In this document: in pieces, positions 9,906 to 19,191 of the stretch
Layout of the letters: every line of letters begins with the position of its first letter
Position numbering within the stretch: position 1 is the stretch's first letter
Assembly (NCBI RefSeq): GCF_009765375.1
Contig: NZ_VTOK01000005.1
Span: 62,001-126,000 of the forward strand
Length of the DNA: 64,000 nt
Source: Alteribacillus sp. YIM 98480
GTDB lineage: Bacteria > Bacillota > Bacilli > Bacillales > Marinococcaceae
Reading direction: 5' to 3'
Notes under the pieces: model-generated
Told to the model about the DNA's origin: nothing
Database searches by the model: none
Seen by the model: the letters and a program-made list of their open reading frames with translations, nothing else
Translations under genes and position numbers: made by a program

Positions 9906-10919
9906 ATGGACAAGCAGCGGCGACCACGCACAAAACGAAGAAGATCTCTTTCTGTAGAAGAGTATGTACACGGGGTGCTAAATCGCGACCGGGCAGTGAT
10001 TGCCCGGGCGATTACACTTGTAGAAAGCAATTCTCCGAAGCATTTTGAAACAGCCCAACTAGTGCTGAAACAGCTTATGCCATACACAGGAAAAGCGATT
10101 AGAGTAGGCATCACCGGTGTGCCTGGAGCAGGGAAAAGCACACTGATTGAGAAATTTGGATCGATGCTGTGTGAAGCTGGGCACCATCTAGCAGTGCTTG
10201 CCGTTGACCCCTCTTCTAGCGTGAGCAGAGGCAGTATACTTGGGGATAAAACAAGGATGGAAACCTTGTCTAAGCATCCTAATGCATATGTCCGTCCGTC
10301 CCCATCTGGCGGAACACTAGGCGGCGTCGCAAGAAAAAGCAGAGAAACGATGCTGATATGTGAAGCAGCCGGTTATGATGTTATTTTTGTAGAAACCGTT
10401 GGAGTGGGGCAGAGTGAAATCACTGTTCGTTCTATGGTAGATTTCTTTTTGGTTCTTATGCTTACTGGCGGCGGAGATGAACTGCAAGGAATGAAAAAAG
10501 GCATCATGGAAATAGCCGATGCAATTTTTATTAACAAAGCAGATGGGAAAAACAAACAAGCTGCTTTAAATGCGAAAGCTGAGTATAACCGCTTGCTTCA
10601 CTATTTACAACCCGCCACTCCCGGCTGGGAAACGAAAGCTTATACTGTTTCTGCTCTTACAGGAGAAGGGGTTCCTCATATTTGGGAAATAATAAAAGAC
10701 TACGAAGAAAAAATGAAAGAAAGCGGATTTTTTCAAGAACGCCGAGCCTCTCAGTTATCAGAGTGGATGGACCGCTTGATTGAAGATGAATTAAAAATGT
10801 CATTTTATCAAAACGAAAAGGTAAAATCTCAATTGCCATCGCTGAAACATAAAGTAACAGCGGGCGAGCTGCCTCTAGCTCAAGCAGTGAAACAGATGAT
10901 GGAAATATATCGACAATAA
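9906..10919 (+). CDS. meaB: MeaB-family GTPase, methylmalonyl-CoA mutase chaperone
   Basis: A 337-residue G3E-type GTPase (MeaB/ArgK family) that gates delivery of adenosylcobalamin to the mutase and protects it from inactivation. The Walker A motif GVPGAGKST lies at residues 71-79, followed by the switch region DPSSSVSRGSILGDKTRM, the Walker B-like VIFVETVGVGQSE and the base-recognition NKADG. Length is normal. The start has AAAGGAGG 7 bp upstream. It is the last gene of the operon and is followed by a strong terminator. The genomic pairing with mutAB supports the chaperone role over the historical arginine-transport-kinase annotation. Confidence 0.93.
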   Translation: MDKQRRPRTKRRRSLSVEEYVHGVLNRDRAVIARAITLVESNSPKHFETAQLVLKQLMPYTGKAIRVGITGVPGAGKSTLIEKFGSMLCEAGHHLAVLAVDPSSSVSRGSILGDKTRMETLSKHPNAYVRPSPSGGTLGGVARKSRETMLICEAAGYDVIFVETVGVGQSEITVRSMVDFFLVLMLTGGGDELQGMKKGIMEIADAIFINKADGKNKQAALNAKAEYNRLLHYLQPATPGWETKAYTVSALTGEGVPHIWEIIKDYEEKMKESGFFQERRASQLSEWMDRLIEDELKMSFYQNEKVKSQLPSLKHKVTAGELPLAQAVKQMMEIYRQ

Positions 10920-10973
10920 AACGAAATAGGAATACGCCTTACTTTTTTTGATTGGTACGGTAATGACAATGAT

Positions 10974-11017
10974 TTGTCTTTCTAGTAGATATAACTGCTG
11001 GAAGGACAATTTTTTTA
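10974..11017 (+). terminator. Terminator of the propionyl-CoA/methylmalonyl-CoA operon
   Basis: TTGTCTTTC pairs with GAAGGACAA, and the interior TAGTAG/CTGCTG adds further pairs including wobbles. A run of seven T residues follows. It lies 55 bp after the meaB stop codon. Confidence 0.75.
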
Positions 11018-11708
11018 TTTTTATAAGTAAAACAGTTCTTGGCGGCAAGCCAAGTTGCTAGTCATAACAGTTGTTTTTTTTTAAATATAATTGTTTAATT
11101 ATTTTTAAAATTTCATTGAATTAGAGACAATATTTGTATTATAATCAATTCAAGGAAACTTTGTTTCTTTAAATCACTTAATTTCTGAAAGCGTTTTAAT
11201 AATGTTAGTACAGTGCACTGCTACTACAGATAAGAAAAACTACGATTACGCCATTTGAACGTGGCAGTAAGCCGAGTTTTTCTAATAAGGAGGTGGTTCA
11301 CGAGGAGGAAAAAAACATAGTCGTCTTATAAGGACGGGGGAGGAGCCATATTTTCTTTGGTCTGTACTGTGGCAGTTTCGGCTTGTAAAGGCAAGTGCTA
11401 AATAAAAAATGAAACGCACGACAACATAGTCAGTATAAGATCTAATAGATTTTTTCTAAAAAAACATGTTTATCATAAAACCTCAATCGCAAAAGTGTTG
11501 TTTCATCTAACGATTATACGAAAGGAGGGCGGAGTTTACTTTAGGGCTAAGTTGCTGGCAGTACATAACGAGTAGATTTGTTAGATTTATCCTACTAACC
11601 AATGGCTCCAATGTTTTAAGTATAAGAAGATTAATGAAACCATGAGACCGTCATGAGTGTTCTGATTAATTTTAATATTAAAAATATTTACTGGGGGAGG
11701 TTGTACAT
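11018..11708 (+). other. Long gene-free leader upstream of the first TAXI/TRAP operon
   Basis: About 690 bases without a credible gene. They hold a small hairpin (CTTGGC/GCCAAG at 11038-11054), a loose cre-like sequence at 11185-11200 with two mismatches to consensus, and a copy of a dispersed 57-base element at 11230-11285. Several GGAGG-like stretches (near 11287, 11338 and 11522) are followed only by very short frames. No known riboswitch class was recognised. It may be a long 5' untranslated region with short leader peptides. Confidence 0.4.
11230..11285 (+). repeat. Dispersed 57-base palindromic element, copy 1
   Basis: It begins ATAAGAAAA, has a central hairpin CGCCA-TTTGAACG-TGGCA, and ends AGTTTTTCTAA. 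It aligns along its whole length with 54610-54666, and its core aligns with 33471-33497 in opposite orientation. The loop TTTGAAC is shared by all three copies. Confidence 0.6.
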
Positions 11709-12776
11709 TTGCATTATATAAATAAAACAAAAACTACTTTCATTACTCTTTTGTTATTAGCAAGTATTTTATTCTTGATAACAGCATGCGGCGAAGCTGG
11801 AACAACTAGCGAAGAATCAGAGGATCAATCCGATATCATTGTAGATACAGAAGAAACGACCGCAGAAGAGGGCGATACGTTATTAAATTTAGCGGCAAAT
11901 CCATCTGGAACAACATGGAACTTTTACTTGAATCAAATGGCTAATGTCATGAATGAAAATGTCGATGGACTCACGATATCTGCTCAAGAATCTGGCGGCT
12001 CTAATGGTAATGCTATTGCGTTATCAGAAAAAGATATTGATCTTGGTTTCACGGAAGCATTAGTAGCTTATGAATCTTATAATGGAGAAGGCCGTTTTGA
12101 AGGGGAAGCGAATCCAGATTTACGTCTGCTTTGGTTCGTTGCTCATTCAAGTCTTCATTGGGCTGTAACCAAAGACAGCGGAATCAAAACCTTTGAAGAC
12201 CTAAATGGGAAAGAATTTAACCCTAGTACTGTCGGCGGCGGTGGAGAATATATCACTGAATTAGTATTTGACCATATGGGTATTTCTCCTGACTACCATA
12301 GAGCACAGCTTTCTGATGCAGCGGAACTTGTAAGAAATAATCAGTTAAATGGTTTTACTTATAATGCGACACCACCGGACCCAACGTTTACTGAAGTAAA
12401 TGTTGAACAACCTTTACACATGTTGTCTTTAGATGATGATCAGCTCGACTCTATCTTAGAAGAATTTCCATTTTTTGTTGATGCTGTTATTCCTGATGAT
12501 GCCTATGACGGTGTTGATGAAGCCCAAACAATTGGTGTATGGATGGGAGCAGCCATTTTAAAAGAGATTGACCAAGAACTAGTTTATGAAATGTCTAAAG
12601 CCTATTGGGAAAATATCGAAGAAGTCGCAGAAGTCTTTCCATTAGCTTCTGAAAGTACTCCTGAACAAGCGATTGAAACCGCTACCATTCCTCTTCATGC
12701 GGGAGTTGTCCAGTATTATGAAGAGATAGGGTTAGACGTACCAGAAGAATTAATTCCACCTGAATATGAAGGTTAA
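11709..12776 (+). CDS. TAXI-family TRAP transporter solute-binding lipoprotein
   Basis: A 355-residue extracytoplasmic solute receptor of the TAXI type (TRAP-associated extracytoplasmic immunogenic protein). The signal peptide ends in the lipobox ITACG, so Cys27 or thereabouts is lipidated. An acidic Ser/Glu/Asp spacer follows. The mature domain has the family features NLAANPSGTTWNFY and ESGGSNGNAIALSEKDIDLGF. The TTG at 11709 is chosen because GGGGGAGG lies 7 bp upstream. The fused membrane subunit is encoded next, at 13047. The ligand is not predictable; TAXI receptors commonly bind glutamate-like or other carboxylates. Confidence 0.85.
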   Translation: MHYINKTKTTFITLLLLASILFLITACGEAGTTSEESEDQSDIIVDTEETTAEEGDTLLNLAANPSGTTWNFYLNQMANVMNENVDGLTISAQESGGSNGNAIALSEKDIDLGFTEALVAYESYNGEGRFEGEANPDLRLLWFVAHSSLHWAVTKDSGIKTFEDLNGKEFNPSTVGGGGEYITELVFDHMGISPDYHRAQLSDAAELVRNNQLNGFTYNATPPDPTFTEVNVEQPLHMLSLDDDQLDSILEEFPFFVDAVIPDDAYDGVDEAQTIGVWMGAAILKEIDQELVYEMSKAYWENIEEVAEVFPLASESTPEQAIETATIPLHAGVVQYYEEIGLDVPEELIPPEYEG

Positions 12777-12786
12777 ACCAATAAAG

Positions 12787-12835
12787 AAAATGGAAGAAGC
12801 GGGAGCGTATATTCTATATACCTCCCCATTTTTTA
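12787..12835 (+). terminator. Hairpin terminator or attenuator between TAXI and TRAP permease genes
   Basis: GGGAG-c-GTATAT pairs with ATATAC-CTCCC around a TCT loop, followed by CATTTTTT. Such a hairpin after a solute-receptor gene usually lets the receptor be made in excess over the membrane subunit. Confidence 0.7.
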
Positions 12836-13046
12836 CACTGATAGGAAAGCATAAAATTTTAACATGGGATGAATCATCGACGTCGTTAAAATGTTGAGGA
12901 AATCAGTGTAAGTGCAACTAGGCAGTCGCCTGCACCTAAAGGCTCGGCGCCAGCTAAGTTTTATTTAAAAAACGTGATGCTTACTAATGGCGGCATTCAT
13001 GTAATGTTTTAAAGATAATAGGTGGACATTTGGAGGAGGGGTAATA

Positions 13047-15014
13047 GTGGATATCAAAATGGAGGAAGAATTAGAAAAACATGATTTTGATAAAGAAGAA
13101 GACATGTCGAAGCAGATTAACCTTTTTTGGACGATAATCTTAGCTGTTCTATCGATTGGATTAGTTATCTTTCACCTCTACACAGCGATTACTGGTATTG
13201 TGGTGTTACAAAACAGCATTCATTTTTTATTAGCGTTATCCATTGCATACATTATTTATCCGATGTTTAAAAAAAAGAAAGCACCAGGAACGTTTGGGCT
13301 GCCTGTTTATGACATTATCTTCCTGCTATTAGCTCTTTTCGTTAACTTCTATTATATTATTCATTCCGAAAGGATCATTTATGAATTAGCTTACTTAAGG
13401 CCTACTGATTGGGATGTTATTGTTGGGTTTACTGCGCTTGTTTTAGTGTTTGAAGCCGCACGCAGAGCGATAGGAATAGTATTTCCGGTCGTAGGTATCA
13501 TCGCTGTCATTTATATGTTATTTGGGCCGTATTTTCCAGGGATTTTTCAACATCAAGGCTTTAGCTTAGAAAAAGTGATTGCTGAAATGTATATCGGGCA
13601 AAATGGAATTTTTCAAGGGACATTGTTAGGAGTGTCTGCCAAAACAGTAGCTATTTTTATCCTGTTCGGAGCTTTGCTCTTGGTTACAGGCGGAGGAAAC
13701 ATGTTTATTAAATTAGCGATGGCGATTGCTGGCAGGTTAACTGGCGGGCCAGCTAAGGTTTCTACCATAGCCAGCGGTATGTTTGGTGCCATCTCCGGAA
13801 GTACAGCAGCAAATGCTGCAACCACCGGGATATTTACCATTCCCCTTATGAAGCGAAATGGAAATAAAAGTGTGTTCGCAGGAGGGGTGGAAGCAGCTGC
13901 GTCTTGCGGCGGGCAAATACTTCCGCCGATAATGGGAGCAGCCGCTTTTGTTTTAGCGGAAGTAACGCAAATAAGTTATGTCATTGTGGCAGCAGCAGCG
14001 ATCATTCCCGCAATCATGTTTTATTTAGGGCTATGGGCATCCGTTCATTTTGAGGCGAAAAAATTAAACCTCAAACCTATAGATGCAAAAGATATGCCTC
14101 GTTTAAAAGATGTTTTGTTTAAAGGAGAGGCTCTTACCCTCTTTGTTCCGATGTTTGTTTTAATATTGCTTTTAGTTATTGGCTATACACCAACATTTAG
14201 TGCTTATTGGGCAATAATAAGTGCAGCAGTTTTATTTATTATTCAGTCTTTCTTACAAAATCAATGGAAAGATGCAATTTCTAAATTGAAAGAAGCTTCG
14301 GTTCAAGGCGCAAAAACGGTCACGTTAATTGCTGTAATATTAGCGGTCGCTCAAGTAATTGCAACGGTAATAGGAATGACAGGGATTGGAAGTAAACTTT
14401 CTAGCATTATTGCCCAAATAGGAGAAACGTCTCTTTTGTTAACGTTAGTATTAGGGATGATTGTAACGATTGTATTAGGTATGGGAGTACCGACCATCGC
14501 GGCATATATGTTAGCTGCTTCAGTTATTGCCCCTGCATTTAACAGCTTAGAGTTGTCTTTATTGTCAACCCATATGTTTATTCTTTATTTTGCGATACTA
14601 TCCGGTATTACCCCGCCCGTATCGTTAGCAGCTTTTATTACTGCAGGTATTGCAAAAGCACATTGGCTAAAAACAGCTTTAAGTGCGTGTAAAGTAGGAT
14701 TTGCAGGTTTTCTTATTCCATTTATGTTTATTTATAATCCTGCTTTTCTAGGACAAGGGAGTTTGTTGGAAGTAGTTGGTGCTATTCTAATAGGGTTAGT
14801 CGGCATTTCCGCATTGGCCGCTGCTTTTATTGGTTATTTCATCACGAAGACAGGCTGGGTGCAGCGGTTAATATTAACAGCTAGTGCATTATTATTAATT
14901 ACCGGTGGGACGGTTACTAATATTATAGGTTTTACATTGTTTGCGGTTATTGTATTATTTCAATGGAACAACAAAAACAAAATAAACAAACAACTTCGTT
15001 CAGAAATAGCATAA
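13047..15014 (+). CDS. TRAP transporter permease, fused 4TM/12TM (DctQM) protein
   Basis: A 655-residue integral membrane protein combining the small DctQ-like (first four to five helices, about residues 25-180) and large DctM-like units, as is typical of TAXI systems. Conserved pieces seen are GGGNMFIKLAMAIAGRLTGG, the AISGSTAANAATTG substrate-path loop, GGQILPPIMGAAAFVLAE, and GMGVPTIAAYMLAA in the second half. The start is a GTG at 13047 with GGAGGAGGGG upstream. It imports the ligand of the lipoprotein encoded at 11709 using an ion gradient, usually sodium. The second half of the window has a paralogous pair (49515-53157). Confidence 0.88.
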   Translation: MDIKMEEELEKHDFDKEEDMSKQINLFWTIILAVLSIGLVIFHLYTAITGIVVLQNSIHFLLALSIAYIIYPMFKKKKAPGTFGLPVYDIIFLLLALFVNFYYIIHSERIIYELAYLRPTDWDVIVGFTALVLVFEAARRAIGIVFPVVGIIAVIYMLFGPYFPGIFQHQGFSLEKVIAEMYIGQNGIFQGTLLGVSAKTVAIFILFGALLLVTGGGNMFIKLAMAIAGRLTGGPAKVSTIASGMFGAISGSTAANAATTGIFTIPLMKRNGNKSVFAGGVEAAASCGGQILPPIMGAAAFVLAEVTQISYVIVAAAAIIPAIMFYLGLWASVHFEAKKLNLKPIDAKDMPRLKDVLFKGEALTLFVPMFVLILLLVIGYTPTFSAYWAIISAAVLFIIQSFLQNQWKDAISKLKEASVQGAKTVTLIAVILAVAQVIATVIGMTGIGSKLSSIIAQIGETSLLLTLVLGMIVTIVLGMGVPTIAAYMLAASVIAPAFNSLELSLLSTHMFILYFAILSGITPPVSLAAFITAGIAKAHWLKTALSACKVGFAGFLIPFMFIYNPAFLGQGSLLEVVGAILIGLVGISALAAAFIGYFITKTGWVQRLILTASALLLITGGTVTNIIGFTLFAVIVLFQWNNKNKINKQLRSEIA

Positions 15015-15068
15015 AAATACAAGCAGGCTGGTTGAGCGGCCTGCATCGAGAAATATGTAAATAAAAAC

Positions 15069-15128
15069 AAAAGGCTGCCCAATACTGGTTGTTCACCGGT
15101 CACCGGTTAACTGGAGACTGCCTTTTTA
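15069..15128. terminator. Convergent bidirectional terminator
   Basis: AAAAGGC at 15069-15075 pairs with GCCTTTTT at 15120-15127, with inner CCGGT-type palindromes. It lies between the convergent genes ending at 15014 and 15231 and has A and T tracts on the two sides. Confidence 0.5.
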
Positions 15129-15230
15129 AGTCGAAAACATACATAATATTTATGCGAAAAACGATATATTTTAGTAATGGAACAAAGGAGGGGATGCAGC
15201 AGGGGAGGGTATTTAAAAAAGCACTCCTTA

Positions 15231-15683
15231 TTAAACAAAGGAGGAGCCAAACACCATCATAGTAACACCGACAAATCCAAGCACAATCGGCAGGTTTTTT
15301 ACGAGATAAAATCTCTGGGAAGAATCTTTCAGCAGCATGAAAAACCTGTCGGCAACAAAGAAAAGAACGGCAGCTAATACAGCCATGATAGTAATATCTA
15401 TATTCTGCGTTACAATATAAGCAGTACAAGCCCCTGCAATGTGAAAGAAAAAAGATAGAGGTTGAAAGTGCCACTTAATCCGGCGGGCAAGCCAGTCGGA
15501 TGCAAGTGATACAATGGAACCGTAGAATACAATCGGGGTTAAAGAGAAAAATCCGTAAATCGTAATGCTCTGCAGGATCTTTCCTATCATGCCTATGTCA
15601 GTGGTTGTTGGGATCGGAAAAAGTACTCCCATTAACACCAGAAATAGGGTCCACACCGTAAGTCCTGTCAGCATTTTATTCAT
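15231..15683 (-). CDS. Small integral membrane protein of unknown function
   Basis: A 150-residue protein with four or five hydrophobic helices (around residues 5-22, 38-58, 75-93, 97-115 and 130-148). There is a short basic loop (LARRIKW) and no recognisable enzymatic motif. The minus-strand ATG at 15683 is chosen over upstream in-frame codons because GGAGGCGAAGG precedes it at good spacing. It resembles uncharacterised Bacillus four-helix membrane proteins, but I cannot name the family. It is monocistronic, and convergent with the TRAP permease gene. Confidence 0.7.
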   Translation of the reverse strand: MNKMLTGLTVWTLFLVLMGVLFPIPTTTDIGMIGKILQSITIYGFFSLTPIVFYGSIVSLASDWLARRIKWHFQPLSFFFHIAGACTAYIVTQNIDITIMAVLAAVLFFVADRFFMLLKDSSQRFYLVKNLPIVLGFVGVTMMVFGSSFV

Positions 15684-15838
15684 GTTGCCTTCGCCTCCGC
15701 TATTTATTTTTATATAAGACAATATCTACCAGTTCTATATCCGTATTGTATAAAAATAAACAGAAAAAGAGCATATATTTCATCTTTTAGTTGTTTTTTA
15801 ATATTTGTTAATGAATTGTAAAGAAAGGGAAGATATCG

Positions 15839-16432
15839 ATGAATCGATTTTTAATTTGGTTCATGCATCCAGACCGTCAAAGTTTTAACGGCGCTATTCT
15901 CGATACTTATGCTGATGAGTTAAAAAAACAAGGAAAAGAGATAGACATTCGCACGATTGCAGATCTCGATATGTCCCCTCATTTGTATCGTGAAGAGTAT
16001 AAAGCTTCTATAGAGGGAAAATACCCGGAAGTAATCAAAAACGAGCATGACAAAATGAAATGGGCAGAAGTCATCACTTTTATTTTTCCACTTTGGTGGG
16101 GAAGCTTTCCCGCTGTTGGAAAAGGCTTTTTAGATCGTGTGCTTTCTTATGGTTTTGCTTATGAATTGGATGGGGAAACACCAGTGCCGCGCATGAATGG
16201 CAAAAAAGCAGCCGTCATTTACACGACTGGCACTCCTAATAAAGAATTTATAGAAAAAGGAAGTAAACAGCGGATAGAAGAGACGTGGAAAGAAGAAATC
16301 TTTGACTTTTGCGGTTTTGACTGTCTGCCATTTTTACATTTTGGTGATGTGATACAAGCTTCAGATACTAAAAGACAGCAAATGCTCGAAAAGGTAAGAA
16401 AGTATGCAAGAAAACATACAGATATGCGTTGA
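15839..16432 (+). CDS. NAD(P)H quinone oxidoreductase / flavodoxin-like reductase
   Basis: A 197-residue flavodoxin-fold protein of the NQO/MdaB/KefF group. These FMN or FAD enzymes perform two-electron reduction of quinones and limit redox cycling. Seen are the N-terminal HPDRQSFNGA phosphate-binding strand-loop, the FPLWWGSFPA segment after strand beta-3 that packs on the flavin, and the LDRVLSYGFAYE region. Length is typical. GAAAGGGAAG precedes the ATG. It stands alone. Confidence 0.82.
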   Translation: MNRFLIWFMHPDRQSFNGAILDTYADELKKQGKEIDIRTIADLDMSPHLYREEYKASIEGKYPEVIKNEHDKMKWAEVITFIFPLWWGSFPAVGKGFLDRVLSYGFAYELDGETPVPRMNGKKAAVIYTTGTPNKEFIEKGSKQRIEETWKEEIFDFCGFDCLPFLHFGDVIQASDTKRQQMLEKVRKYARKHTDMR

Positions 16433-16629
16433 TTTTTACTGTTATCATTTAGGTGAAGAAAGTCAGGTAAAGGTTGGTCAAACAGAAAATTTAAGATACA
16501 GCTTGCATAACATCATCTTTACATAAGGAAAATAATGTAATTATTATTATATCATAAAACCATGAAACAGGAACAGGTATTGAAACATTTCCGCTTCTTT
16601 CACGTCTGTTCTTTCAAAGAGGTGAGTCC

Positions 16630-17334
16630 ATGAACTGGAAATGTTGTTTGTATTTTTCTGTGCTCGTGCTCCTTTTAGCTTCATGTTCGAATGTAACGAA
16701 CACGATAAGGAATTGTCCTGATGCTGCGATTTCCTGGATGGATCTGTTAATGATAAACGATCTGCAATATACCGGAGAAGTGGAAGGCACGAATGAAGGG
16801 GCAGAATTGGAAAAAGGAGAAGTGATTGGGGAAGTGGAGTATAAAATGGCGGACAACGCATGTTCTAATCATAAAATGAGAAATGGAGATGCAGCATTTC
16901 TGCCTGCAGGTACAGAAATTTATAGTATCAAAGGGTATGATGCTGACTTTCGGGTGCTTGCCGATGACAAAGTTTATCAAATAAGTGAAAACCCTAAAGC
17001 TCAAACCCTTGCAGATTTATACGACATAGAAGGAAAAGTGGATAAAATAAGTATCGAAAGTATAGAAGACGGAAGTCACATATCCGATTTTACACCAATG
17101 AACACAAACGCCTTCATAGAGGAATACCTTTCGTTAGAATACACAGGTATAGAAGGCATTGAGAAAAAACGAAAGAACAGCAGCCGTACCTTTATACGTA
17201 TCCATCTAAACGACGGCACTTCATTTCGGACGACTTACTATATATCAGAAAATGTCTTGAATCCTGGAGCATATGGTACAGAGAAAATGAAAAATATTAT
17301 GCTTGAAGAAACGAAGCGGGCGAGGTCTGATTAA
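16630..17334 (+). CDS. Putative lipoprotein of unknown function
   Basis: A 234-residue exported protein. The first 15-20 residues are hydrophobic and end in LLLASC, a usable lipobox. The mature part is hydrophilic and beta-rich, contains GDAAFLPAGTEIYSIKGY, and has a C-terminal segment RTFIRIHLNDGTSFRTTYYI. I do not recognise a named domain. AGAGGTGAG lies upstream of the ATG. It is followed by a terminator, so it is monocistronic. Confidence 0.75.
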   Translation: MNWKCCLYFSVLVLLLASCSNVTNTIRNCPDAAISWMDLLMINDLQYTGEVEGTNEGAELEKGEVIGEVEYKMADNACSNHKMRNGDAAFLPAGTEIYSIKGYDADFRVLADDKVYQISENPKAQTLADLYDIEGKVDKISIESIEDGSHISDFTPMNTNAFIEEYLSLEYTGIEGIEKKRKNSSRTFIRIHLNDGTSFRTTYYISENVLNPGAYGTEKMKNIMLEETKRARSD

Positions 17335-17360
17335 AACAGCAGCCGTATTTTTGTTTTCCC

Positions 17361-17397
17361 AAACGACTGGATAAAACCCAGCTAGTCGTTTTCTTTT
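17361..17397 (+). terminator. Terminator of the lipoprotein gene at 16630
   Basis: AAACGACT pairs with AGTCGTTT around a loop of about 15 bases, followed by TCTTTT. It separates the lipoprotein gene from the convergent transporter gene. Confidence 0.7.
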
Positions 17398-17438
17398 GCA
17401 GTGTTTGCTTAATTTTTAATCGGGTAGATATTGTCATG

Positions 17439-18404
17439 TTAAAGATGATTATTTAGATTTTTCCCCTTAGAAATCCATAAAATATGTTGAGTGATACTTG
17501 CAAGAATAGGCAGCTCTAACAGGGGGCCTATAACCAAGGTTAAAGCAATTAAGGGCTGTTCAGGAAAAGCTGTTAAGGCGATTGCTAACGCAATAGGTGA
17601 ATTTCTCGCTAAGGTCGTTAAACTAAGACTTGTTCTGTCAGGGTAGGCAAATTTCATCCACTGTCCAATTTTTTGAGTAATAATAAAATTAAAGGCAAAA
17701 AATAAAATAATGGGCACAGTAATTTGCCACATTAATTCCAAATTATTAAGCAGTAACTGACCTTGAGAAGCAAACATAGCAATAATGGCAGTGCTTAGAA
17801 AGATAATTGGCAGCACGCTAAGATTTGATATAAGCTTTTCTCTAAACTGCTGCTTGTTTCTCAAAAACCCTTTAGTAAAAATGGCTAAAGCGAAAGGCAC
17901 GAATAAAACAATTAAAATACTTTCTCCGAAAAACGCGAGGTCAATGATTCCTTTCGTACCACCAAAGAGAAGAAGATAAATTGGCAGCAGTACAACCTGT
18001 AAGATTAAGTTTAAAGGTAAGATAGCAGTGGATAATGCGGTATTTCCTTTTGCTATCCCTGTGAAGATTAAGTACCAATCTGTACAGGGGGTAACCATGA
18101 GCATAATAAAACCAATATATAAGGCTGGCTGGTCTCCTAAAAATAACGATGCAAGCAGCCATGCCAAAAAAGGGGTCCAGATAAAGTTAATGGTGACAGA
18201 AATATATGTAAATTTGATGTTTTTAAAAGCATTTCTTATATCTCCAATTGGAATCTGTAAGAACGTAATATAGAGCATAGCTACTAATAAAGGACTAATA
18301 AAGCTTCCTGCATTCATTTGTATTCGTTCAACTTGCCCTATGCTTATTCCAATAATGACTGATAAGAAAATAATAAACGTATATAGTTTCTCCACTACAT
18401 TCAT
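17439..18404 (-). CDS. Bile acid:sodium symporter / arsenite-exporter-like permease
   Basis: A 321-residue membrane protein with about ten helices and the fold of the BASS/ACR3 superfamily. The signature-like stretch MLMVTPCTDWYLIFTGIAKGN corresponds to the unwound helix crossover that holds the conserved Cys/Pro of ACR3-type carriers. The C-terminal half has TTLARNSPIALAIALTAFPEQP, the second crossover. No arsR or arsC gene is adjacent, so an arsenic role is only a possibility; export or uptake of an organic anion is equally open. The ATG at 18404 is the family-like start. Confidence 0.75.
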   Translation of the reverse strand: MNVVEKLYTFIIFLSVIIGISIGQVERIQMNAGSFISPLLVAMLYITFLQIPIGDIRNAFKNIKFTYISVTINFIWTPFLAWLLASLFLGDQPALYIGFIMLMVTPCTDWYLIFTGIAKGNTALSTAILPLNLILQVVLLPIYLLLFGGTKGIIDLAFFGESILIVLFVPFALAIFTKGFLRNKQQFREKLISNLSVLPIIFLSTAIIAMFASQGQLLLNNLELMWQITVPIILFFAFNFIITQKIGQWMKFAYPDRTSLSLTTLARNSPIALAIALTAFPEQPLIALTLVIGPLLELPILASITQHILWISKGKNLNNHL

Positions 18405-18692
18405 TGTTTCGCCACCGATTGATAAAAATAGTATTTTCTATGATCTTATCATAATCAGGTTTAAATAATCATTCAGAGCGGTGTTAAAAGTTGTGCAGTT
18501 TGCGCCATCGATCATGTCAACTGTCATAATAGCGTAATGGGCAGGGGAAAATAACTTCTGCTAAAGTACAACTTCTCAAATGTAATCGTATTGCATCGCA
18601 CCCTGGATAAGCAGCTGTCCATATATGAATGGAAATGAATAATATATAACATGTTGCGGAAAGTTAAAGGAAAAGGTAAAGGAGTGTTTTTG

Positions 18693-18893
18693 ATGACAAG
18701 AGGCCAAACGAGAAACAATAAACACAAAAACAAAGCAAGATTGTCGCAAACTCCGAAAAAAGATATCGTGGCAAATGATGGGTTAGATGTGGAATATTCC
18801 GAAGAGCTTGCAGACACTGATGATTTAGAAGCACAAGAGCGTGCCAGAGAGGCAGATGAACGAGCACACGATCGTCCGCTTGATGAAATATAA
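18693..18893 (+). CDS. YfhD family small protein
   Basis: A 66-residue, very hydrophilic protein resembling B. subtilis YfhD. It begins MTRGQTRNNKHKNKARLSQ and contains DGLDVEYSEELAD followed by a Glu/Ala/Arg-rich helix (EAQERAREADERA). The ATG at 18693 is preferred over earlier in-frame codons because AAAGGAG lies about 8 bp upstream and the N-terminus then matches the family. Function is unknown; it is a small soluble protein in many Bacilli. A strong terminator follows. Confidence 0.85.
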   Translation: MTRGQTRNNKHKNKARLSQTPKKDIVANDGLDVEYSEELADTDDLEAQERAREADERAHDRPLDEI

Positions 18894-18905
18894 AGAAAAT
18901 CCAAT

Positions 18906-18937
18906 GGGTCAGGTCCTGCAGGGGTCTGACCCTTTTT
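18906..18937 (+). terminator. Terminator of the yfhD-like gene
   Basis: GGGTCAG pairs with CTGACCC around GTCCTGCAGGGGT (which can add further pairing), followed by TTTTT. Confidence 0.85.
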
Positions 18938-18940
18938 AAA

Positions 18941-19100
18941 AAGGAAGAAATGATAAATAGTTGGCGTTTTTGATGTCTAGCTTCAGCGCCTGCTCGCTCG
19001 AGATTCCTTCGGTTCGTCAATGGAATGCAAAGATCAGCTTTCCATATGCCGCCCCTCCAGGAATTGTCGCTCGTGAGCAAGGCGCTGGCGCTTTTCTTAA
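18941..19100 (+). repeat. Modular intergenic repeat, copy A (type I core)
   Basis: This is a 160-base element with constant ends: AAGAAATGATAAATAGTTGG at the left and GGCGCTTTTCTTA at the right. The core contains CTCGCTCGAGATTCCTTCGG and GCAAAGATCAGCTTTCC. A closing stem CAGCGCC/GGCGCTG brackets the core. Related copies lie at 33326, 36955, 37115, 44124 and 51672, with a diverged one at 41217. Confidence 0.8.
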
Positions 19101-19191
19101 ATTATTTCTTTTTAGAACACTCAATACCTGCTGATGACTTTTGTTTATATAAATAGAAAAGAGGGCCGTGGAAATGGTTTGCACAGGATGC

